A DNA stretch of 47,500 nt from Glandiceps talaboti (taxonomy: Eukaryota > Hemichordata > Enteropneusta > Spengelidae). The first letter of the stretch is position 1; the number at the start of each line of letters is the position of its first letter. Positions 34,601 through 44,827 of this stretch are shown here, piece after piece. Location of the stretch: assembly GCF_964340395.1 (NCBI RefSeq), contig NC_135570.1, forward strand, positions 13,717,822 through 13,765,321, read 5' to 3'. Made by a program: the position numbers and the translations under genes. Below the pieces are notes generated by a model. The model was not told the origin of the DNA. It saw only the letters and a list, made by a program, of their open reading frames with translations, and ran no database searches.

Positions 34601-37600
34601 ACAGTACTTTACTGACACCTGATAAAAAATTATAGAACAGAAACTACTAAACCACAAAATACATTTAAACAGACAGGGACACGAGGACATAATTATTGAC
34701 AAAAAAAAAACTAATTGTGTTTGACCTCATCACTCAATGAAGAAAATTAGACAATATATACAATTTTACAACCTGCAAAACTTCCAAAACATAATTTTGA
34801 AAAGATTAAAGCGAGCTTATAATGATTGATGATAAATAGTAAAAAAAATAGTAATAAAAAGATTACATCTATTAATGGATTAGTGAGTTACAGCTTTAGT
34901 TATAAATATCCACGTTGGGGTGACCCTTAATCTTCTTTTTTTTAGAAAAAAATGTTTCTCATTACTTTTTCATGGAAACTATGGGTCTGGGCCGGTAGGT
35001 TACTTTCAAAAAGAAAAGTCAAACAAAAATCATCTTCATATTTCTCCACCTCTCCTTTTCCTCCTCTCTATCTTCCTTTTTATTGGATTCCTGGTAACAA
35101 GCCCTTTCCCAGCTTCTCTACACAATTGGCATGTCTCAGCCCCTCTACTTGAATAACTTCCGTAATGAAAGAAATGCTTTGTTCGTGAACAAGTGTCGTC
35201 GTCGCCGCCATGACTGCAGATGACGTTGATAGTCCAGACACTTTTTTTATTCTTGCCAGAGAGGGCGCTGTTCTACAAAATATTAAGGGCGGGCGAAAAT
35301 AAAAATCATCTTGAAAATATATGAAAACACAAAAATCTTTGATTGTGAAATACATTTTAAACAGAGGTTTGAAGAAGAATTGTATTCAGTTTTTTAATCA
35401 ATTTAACTAACATTTCAGACATAGTTTATGTTAAAAATTAAAAGCTATTAACTTATTATTTATTTATTTCTTATCAGAATTTCCTTCCGTCATCTTATAG
35501 TGATTTATTTGATATGCATTCTTCCTCTGGAGGCTAATCGTCCTTTTGAAATATTCATGGCTGAAAAAAAAATCATCAGATATATGAGTTCCGGCTCCTA
35601 TTCAGTACCATTGATTTTCTATCTTCACGTTGTTTGATTATTTTTCCGTTTTTCTTTCAGATTATCCCTCTTTCCGATGGTGTACTCGAGTATGACAAGA
35701 GTAAGGTAAGAAACACGTACCACAGTTAACGTTTTCACTAGTTAAATGTTAGTAGTTGTCAAAATTCATTCTGTAACCATGGTAACTGCGCATGCACGAG
35801 TGTTACAATTACGTGGTTCAGCGAACACAATTAATATTTCTACAATCGTTTTCATCAGTTTACAAATGGACTGAAACATGGAATTAAGTTCGATTTACTT
35901 CAATTTTTGAATTAAAAGGAATGAATAAAAGTAATTTATCTTGTAATTTCTAAGATGTTGACAGGAAGATGCAAAAGAGAGAATTACTCCCTCTGCTACG
36001 GTACACAGACACATAATAAAGACGGCCGGACCTCTATCACAGCAGTTTTTATTCGCTGACTGTATAGAATCTCTGACGCATTGAACTTACAGGAGATTTC
36101 ATCTTGGCATGCAAAGGAAATTAAACAACGTATCAAGATCAGTGAGACTGATCATCACCAGATTTCATGTTGAAATAGACACAATAAAGATAACACACAA
36201 ACATTCCTTCTCCAGCATCCGCTCTGTTTTTTGTTAGCACAACTGAACTGAGGTTCAGTAGTGCTATAGGGATCGCCCGGCGTCTGTCTGTCTGTCTGTG
36301 TGTGTGTGTGGATGTGTGTGTGTGTGTGTGTAAACAACTTAAAGTCAAAAACTGCTGAACCGATTGCCATGATATTTGGTGGGTCCATTACCTTGGGTGT
36401 CTAGTTGGGAAATTGTTCAAATCAAAATGATCGCATCACAGGTGTGTGATTTGGGTCAAAAAATGTGATTTTTGGTCAAAAAACTTAAACCCAGAAACTA
36501 CTGGGCAGATTTGTGCGAATTTGGTGGGAGCATTCTTAAAGGGGTGTAAAGTAAGATTTGTTCATGACATGATGATTCCATCAGTGATATGCAAATTAGG
36601 GCTAAAAATGTGTCTTTTTGGTTAAAAACCTATAATTCCAAAACTACTGAGCAGATTGGAATGAAATTTAATGGGAATGTATCTAGGGATGTATGAACGA
36701 AGAAATATTAAGCATACAATGATTTCATGAGTGATATGCAAATTAGGTGTAAAAATGTTCATTTTTGGTCAAAAACTTATATCTCAAAAAGTACTTGGTC
36801 ACCTAGTCTGAAACTTGGTGAGATGTTTCTGAAAGTGTTATTCTGCAGATTTTCTTCAAAACATTTTGACAAAATTGGCCCTAGCGACCATGACCACGCC
36901 CTTAGCAACGACTAAATGGCAGTATATTTTGGTCAAATAACAACATCATCTGGTAGGCAAATGAGTAAACATTCAAAAAATGTATGTAAATTCCCTAGCA
37001 ACCATGACAACGCCCATAGCAACAGCCAAACGGTCATGTATTTCACAAAGATAACAACAGGGATTAATAGACAATTGAATAAACATTCAAAAAATGTATG
37101 TAAATTTGCCTAGCAACAAGACCCCGCCCATAGCAACAGCCAAATAATCACGTATATTGCAAAGATAACAGGAATAGAAAGACAAATGAATAAACATTCA
37201 AAAAATGTATGCAAATGTGCCTAGCAACAAGACCACGCCCATAGCAACAGCCAAATGATCACGTATATTGCAAAGATAACAACGGGGATTAATAGATAAT
37301 TGAATAAACATTCAAAAAATATATTTAAATATGCCTAGCAACAAGACCACGCCCATAGAAACAGCCAAATAATCACGTATATTGCAAAGATAATATCAGG
37401 AATTCATACACAAGTGAACAAAAACATACAAAATGTATGCAAATATATCTAACAACATGACCACGCCCACAGCAACAGCCAAATGATAGCATATATCGTA
37501 AAGATAGCAACATGGTTGGATAGGCAACTGGATAGTCATTCAACAAATGACCACTTACTGTTAGTATGGACTACCATATGGATAAATATTTTTAAAAACT

Positions 37601-40600
37601 GTACAGTTGTGCTACAACGCCATTGGCGGTATTTTTACATTTGTATGTTGTTTTGTTAAAAGTAGCAAAATACCGAGCAGACACTGTAAGTGATGTTTGT
37701 GTGTTATCTTTATTGTGTCTACAGAGCAGACACTGTATAAGGGATGTTTGTGTGTTATCGTTATTGTGTCTACAGAGCAGACACTGTAAGTGATGTTTGT
37801 GGTTTATCTTTATTGTGTCTACAGAGCAGACACTGTAAGTGATGTTTGTGTGTTATCTTTATTGTGTCTACAGAGCAGACACTGTAAGTGGTGTTTTTGT
37901 GTTATCTTTATTGTGTCTACAGAGCACACACTGTAAGTTAATGTTTGTGTGTTATCTTTATTGTGTCTACAGAGCACACACTGTATAAGGAATGTTTGTG
38001 TGTTATCTTTATTGTGTCTACAGAGCAGACACTGTAAGTGATGTCTCTGTGTTATCTTTATTGTGTCTACAGAGCAGACACTGTATAAGGGATATTTGTG
38101 TGTTATCTTTATTGTGTCTATCTCAACATGAAACCTTGTGACCAGTCTCAATGATCTTAATACATCGCTTAATAGCATTTGCAAGCTAAGGTGAAATCAA
38201 TTTCATCGTTCGCTCAGAGTCTGCTTTTAATTTAACTAGATGTAACCTCATCAAACAATTTACTATTCATGTCCATGACTCTTTTACAACCTTTAATCTC
38301 ACGTAATAACAACATGGCGATAATCTACATCAATATCCCCATCATCAGTCAATATCCTACAAATTCTTTATTCAGTTCAGTGTCACACAATAATTCTCAT
38401 TGCTGACAAACAATTTTCTATAATTAAATCTTTTTAATAATGAAGTTGTTAAGGCGTCGAATTTATATCACGAGTTAATCAAATTTATGCAAAACATACG
38501 TTTACATTCCTTGCCAACAGAAAGAAATCAAACGTCGTCTTATCCCTGCGATTTTCAGATTTCCCTCTATGATGTTTCCGATAGGACATTTCATATAATT
38601 ACCTTTTTACCTGCAATTGAGAGCAAGCATCATATCTACATACAGTTTGCATGTATGTTTAATTCCCTTCCCTTTTACCTTTACAATACTGTTTAGCTGT
38701 CAATCCCACGTCTTACAGCTAAAATGATGTTGGCCTGGTGTTTCATTCATGGGACATTACGTTTTTAACACAAAGATGGATATATTTCAACTCTAGACTA
38801 ACAATAACAGAGACACAATAAACACAGCAGGATCCTTTGTCCAATCACATTGAACACTGATAAGCATTGCTATTCTTTCAGTAACAGTAACTTAATGATT
38901 TTAATGACTGCAAATGTTTATTGTCTAACTGATAATCAACATTTCAACTTGACTACTTCTACATCCCCACTGTGCATGGCACATATGTAATTGTTTCTTT
39001 TGCATTAGAAGTTGGCTGAGGGTGTGTATTAAATGTCATGTTACATGAGTGAAACACTAAACCAACATCATTTTAGCTGTAATACTTTGCAACATTTGTT
39101 ATTTTACATTAATTTTGTTATTTTATCATTATAGACATTATTTGAAAACATATCAGATGAGTACCAAGCATGTGTCGTCTACGTTTTGGCGTTCATATTT
39201 ATATGCTCTGACTGGGAGGAGCATGTCTGGTAGGTGGTGTCTTTGTAGCGTATAGTCAAAATACTTTAAAGGGGAACACCACTTCAGGAAACAGAAATGT
39301 GTTCATAAACTATGGGCTCTGGAGAGTCATTTCATGATTTTGCATGTAGTCACACAGTTATGTTTATGTACATCACCTACAATTACTTGCGATTTCAGAG
39401 AAACATCAAGTTAATCTTGCGCCTTTACATGGCATCTTTGCTATCATGGGTCTTTGTCTCCTGGAGTCAGCAGAAATAATGATTTATGGTTGAACAATTA
39501 AAAAGAGATAATTCCCTTCAGTACGAACCTTTTCTTTGCTCGGGGCCATTGCATCATGGGAATTAGCAGAAATAATATATTCATGGTTGAACAATGAATA
39601 TTCATGACTCCTAAGTGATAAATCCCTTCATAGAAAAGCATCTGTCGTGAATATATAATTGTAGGTGACATAATGAAATGACTCTATGCCAGGACCCATA
39701 GTTTATGAAAATTCCTTTTATTTCCTGGAGTGGCGTACGTTCCCCTTCAACTGTTTTCATATGCACGAGAACTTTTATGAATTACTTTCAGTGTGCAGGG
39801 AAAACATAACTGTATGACTACATGTGTAGCCCTTATCTGGTCTGATGGGGAGGGGGAGGTAGGGTAATTGCTATTTTTCAAATTTGCAATAGACTCATAA
39901 TTACACTTCCTTGAGGAAAACAGTTCCACGCCATTTAGGTCCGTAAATACCACCTTAGCGTTTGGCCAAGGCCCTTAGAATTAGCCAAGCCTCTATTACT
40001 AAATTCTCGTGCCTCAAACTACGACATAGAAATACACGTTGTATCCGGGCATCCTTGCTATACAGTCATTGTTGGCAATATAAACGTTGTACCCGTATTA
40101 TAATGCCTTAAAAAGACATTTTTACCACATCGCTACATGAATTCCACACTTCCAAACTACTATCTCCAGAGGTACGAATAAATTACAAAACTTGTTACAG
40201 CTGTTATTGTTGATATTGTATTGGTTATTCTTTATCACTATATGTTGTTTTGTTTTTTTACTTTTATTTTTAAGGTTATTTGAATCTATCGAAAATGTCG
40301 GTGATACTGTACTATTGGCGAACCTGGTAAGTTTAATACGTTTTCTTCTTTGGATAAGAAAGTTCCACATACCCATGTTTTTGAAAAATACCACTTTGAT
40401 ATGTCTTCTGTCGATATATTATGTTATTCTTACGATTATTAATGAAATAATACATAGTTTGAATGTTCGTTACAATAGTATTTTTTGTTTATTTTCGAAA
40501 TCTTTTACTTTCATAACACTTGGCCATTTAAAATATTTATTTAGTTTCGTGTTACTTTGATCCAAGATATGTACTCAGCCTGTATCATGTTTTTTTTCTT

Positions 40601-43600
40601 TCAGCTCGCATTGCTGCCTGTCACTTTCCTCCCATTCACGGTAAGTGACATGTTTTGTTTATTTTTTTATTTTTTTTTTGATGTGGTTTCGTTTACGTGG
40701 TTTTTCTGTAATTTTATAACGGGTGAAGTCCATTGTATGATCTGTGGCGGAAAAGGGGCGGGTTGGGGGGGGATAAATATGACAAGATTTCTGTATTCAG
40801 TGATCGACGACATACAATTCATACAGAAACTAGTTGGAGGAAGAACTGACAGAGGGTAATGAAAGACGGAGACAATCGGAATATATCTTCTTCTTTTTCT
40901 GATCGCATTATTGTCAAATTTTGAGGTTCATATATACCTAGCTAGATTATGAATTTCATAAATATGCAATAACATCTCTTCCAGACGTTGACGACAAATT
41001 GAATAAAAAGGAAGATTTCTTTAAAGACATTAAAATAAGTGACAGCACTGTAAAATATAATTTTCTTGTTTTTTGTTGTATTTACAGTTTAGTTTGCTGA
41101 CTGTTTACATATGGGAGCCCTTCGCTATCATTCTCTTTTGTGCTTGTGGTTTCTTGATTATCGTCTTTGAGGTAAGAATGATTGATTTTAGTCACGTGAT
41201 AATCACATATACGTTACATTAAATTAAAAATAATACAGTATACATAAGCAAATAAACAACATCACTGTTCACTAAGTACTGCAGATATATCAAGTGAAAA
41301 GCCTGTGTTTGGTTTTGGCATAGATAAATCTCATACATAGAGATATGAAAGTCACGTGGGACAATGAAAATCAGACATTTCTAATACATTTAGAAATAAT
41401 AGTTTCATAACAGCCTGAAGAGTATTCGTGATAGATACTGCAGTGTAATGCTTGGATGGCTATAAAGCCGTCAGCACAAACTCGATAGCATAAACCTCTA
41501 TCCGCATCAGTCGAAAGACCACGTTTGACCTGAAAATATCAATTTTGACATAAACCAGCTGTAGATAGGGAATATGGTCGCCAGTTTCATTTCTGTCTCT
41601 TTTAAGCGGACAAATATTTTGCCTTACTGTTTGACTGAGGTGTTGTTGAAAAGCTTATAAGCTCGCATTAAAACTCTGATTATGTTTGTCACTGTTTTCA
41701 GCTGTTCATCACCATGATAGCATTTCGTCGACCGGAGAAGTTGGTCAAAGAAGCGATCCCTGGAGACATGACACCCGTAAGCTATTCACAAAAGTAGAAA
41801 TATTTTCCAATATGGAAACTGAGGCAGCCCTTTGTTCACAGCTACTTTTACTCTATTTTTTGCACTTCCTTCACAATGCTCATTTTAAAGTATTTGAATA
41901 CACTACATATTTGAGTACTTTGAAATAACATATGGTCTCAGATTTAATGGGCTACCCATTAGCAAAATATGAAGCTTCAGAAATGAACGTTGCATGACCC
42001 CAAAGTATAGATGGATGTCACTCTTTTATTCAAATTTGTTTTTATTTATCACGCATGCGCAGGAATACATGGTATAAGATAACGGATAAAACAATTATGT
42101 TAATCTCATTAATTTGAATACAATATGAAAAATATAAGACCCACAAAATAACATCGTCTAGTAGTGGTAACATCTTCTCGGATAATATTCATTTCATCAT
42201 GTTTTCTTTCTCCCAAGAAATCATTGAGCAAGATTACGATATTCAAGTGCTGTGTGAAACTGTTGCTGGTTGTTGTAGCAGGTGTGACCAGCCCATTTTC
42301 GATTTATACGGTAAGACATGGGTGTGAAAAAAATGAAAACATGGAATAGATGACCTAAATTATATAACCTTGCCATTCTGATCAAATCTTTCACACACAA
42401 AAACACAATACACACATGTATGCCTATATATTTAGTGTACAAAAAAGTTATGTACTGTGCATGTGCATGTAACGTTACATACATCGCCAATACAAAGTCG
42501 TTTCATAGCAGTTTGTAAGCAGTTCTTTAGCAGTTCTTTGTGTGACGTAATCGCATTGTTTATGTTTCTTTATCATGCAGTCCTATGTGTTTCTGGGTTT
42601 ACTGATGATACACGATTGGATATCTGGTATAATTGTTGCTATTTTCCATCATTTCAAAGGTAGGCTGATGACTTCATTTTCAGTAAATAATGTAACTGGG
42701 TCAAAAATCAGTACGAATTCCACTAATTTGTCAATGCCGTAATCTGTATAATCGATATAAATTGTATGACTTTGGAGACGACTATTATACAATATGCCCA
42801 CTTCGCAAATCTCCTAGCTGAGAAGTAATTTTTTCATTTTTTTTTGACAAATTTGGGCTCTTAAAATAGAAATATCCGATGCCTCGAGGATATATTTTAT
42901 TCCTATCAATGTTGGATTGACATATCTATTCCGGTTGACTGGAATTGTTCGATTTGTTTTATCAAAACGTGAAACCCTTAAGGCTCAGAAATTCAACATT
43001 TATTTAACTTTAAACTGTGATATGTTCACATTCATTTATCTGAAATGCATTATGGGTTTCAGGTCAAGCTGGATATCGTCACCGCCATTTTGGAAAATAC
43101 TTGTGGCATCATTTATTCACAATGCGATTCTCGAAAATGAGGTATACAGGTAAGTACATGTACACTGTATATCTAACGCTGACATTTGAAGGTCGTGTCA
43201 AATTATTTTTCAAATTTATTCACAAAAATACTGAAAAATGGCTTTCGGCAATGTTCGGCAGCACTACAGTCCTCCATATTACACAAGACTAATCGAACTG
43301 TGTAAATACGGTCAAAACAGCTGTTGTCTATCCGACGGATGCTTATGATTAGTTTTAAATTATCAGTAATTTTATTTTATATAGAAGTAAATGTTTGTCA
43401 ATGCTATTTTTGTGTTTATGTTCATCATTGTAATCATTGGCTTTTCTCGTCTTTAAATCTAGTTTTCGCAGATGGCGTCTTCTCTATTGTTGCCACCTTA
43501 ATAATCCTGGATCTCAGGTAATACAATTTATAATTTATTTATTCTCATTCTTAACTAACTTTTTACGTCTATATATCTCATTGCAATCAACATCTTTCGG

Positions 43601-44747
43601 TCACATTACATCATTCGGAGACTTAGTTTTATCGACACAGGCACATGTTATATTTTGGTTAAAACGAATATTTTGGCATAGCCATAGGTGATCGAAATTG
43701 CTTTACCACTTTTGTCACTTGAAGTAATTCGTTTGTGATTGAGTAGAGAACAAACGTAAACTAGAAACACCATGATCATATAAATACACAACCGTTGCAA
43801 TTTGTCCATTATATTATAGACAGCCTAGCATATATACGTACACTTATTGCCTGGCTATGTATGAGGGTACTAGTTGCTATTTTGTTACCATAAGGACCAT
43901 TATGCATCAATTATTTCCCGCTACATAACAGTACGATCCGTGAAGGATATTATAACGTCTACCTAGTACCTAATAAGGTCAGACAATCATTCCTAGGCAA
44001 ATATTCTTTTCATAGTGAGAAAAATCACTGGTAGGATTTCCATCCTACATAAATAGTGCCCTAGGGAAAATCGAAGACTAGTGCACGCTCTATGCAAATT
44101 TAGGTCACTATGGGTCACTAGTCCATGTCACGTGACACCGTCTAAGCCAATCATTGAAGGCTGTATGAAAAGGATGTGTTGTAATATTATCTAGTCTATG
44201 ATTTGTCACTGTTTATTGATACTATTATGGGTAATAGTATGATGATACAGATATGATGTTCAGATATTTGCTTGTGAATTTACACGATCTTGCAGTGTTC
44301 ATATTTTGAACATCCAATATTTACACTAGCTTGATTACGATACAAGGGGATAAGATTCACCCATCAGCGGCGCCGTTATTACCCTCCTGTGAAATCTACA
44401 CCATCTAACAACAGTAGATTACAAAAGTGTCTATCTCAGTAAGCCGAAACCTCGATTGCCGCTGTAGTAAACAGTAGTACGTGTTCATTTGTGTGGTTTG
44501 TTTTTTGCATTCAGTTTGATTTGGTTCCTTTCTCTTCTACTCTATCCAGTTCAACTGGCATACCTGATGACGCAGCTATCCGGGAACACGGAGCGTTGAG
44601 ACATACCCTGCTTCATGAGAAGCACATGTATCTGTCTTTTGTTGGCAGTTTTATGACTGTGGGTAAGGAAGAAATGAACTATCTCAGCACACAATACTAT
44701 ACACAAATACCATGTCTTACCAAGATCAACATTATTGAAACAGCAGC

Positions 44748-44827
<80 letters not shown>

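Larger units (their letters stand above)
25616..35079. other. TMEM175 intron 1, main part
   Basis: Mostly unstructured AT-rich sequence. Open frames (for example 26497-26685, 26908-27204, 32205-32507) have no supporting splice sites or recognised domains. Repeats inside it are listed separately. Poly-C at about 28657-28667 is followed by a CTAAAC block. Confidence 0.5.
36085..38207. mobile_element. 2.1-kb terminal-inverted-repeat element filled with satellite units
   Basis: About 36085-36230 and 38085-38207 are reverse complements. Shared blocks include TCATGTTG-GATAGACACAAT (36165-36184 on plus, mirrored at 38112-38130), AAGATCA-TGAGACTG, and GCATGCAAA or GCTTGCAAA near the ends. The interior has no coding frame. 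It consists of three families of tandem units, listed separately. The right-hand satellite units resemble the inner edge of the left arm, so the array grew from subterminal sequence. This is a non-autonomous DNA transposon or foldback element inside TMEM175 intron 2. Confidence 0.75.

Noticed and set aside
37675-38125. Regular short repeats resembling a CRISPR array
   Set aside because: Units are contiguous satellite copies without unique spacers, and the sequence is from an intron-bearing animal genome. The same applies to the arrays at 23124-23280 and 36866-37530.
40192-40560. 122-codon ORF as an independent gene
   Set aside because: It is the TMEM175 exon 4 frame reading into the flanking introns; the splice sites and family match confine the coding part to 40275-40326.
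43101-43292. 63-codon ORF
   Set aside because: It extends TMEM175 exon 10 through its donor into the intron.
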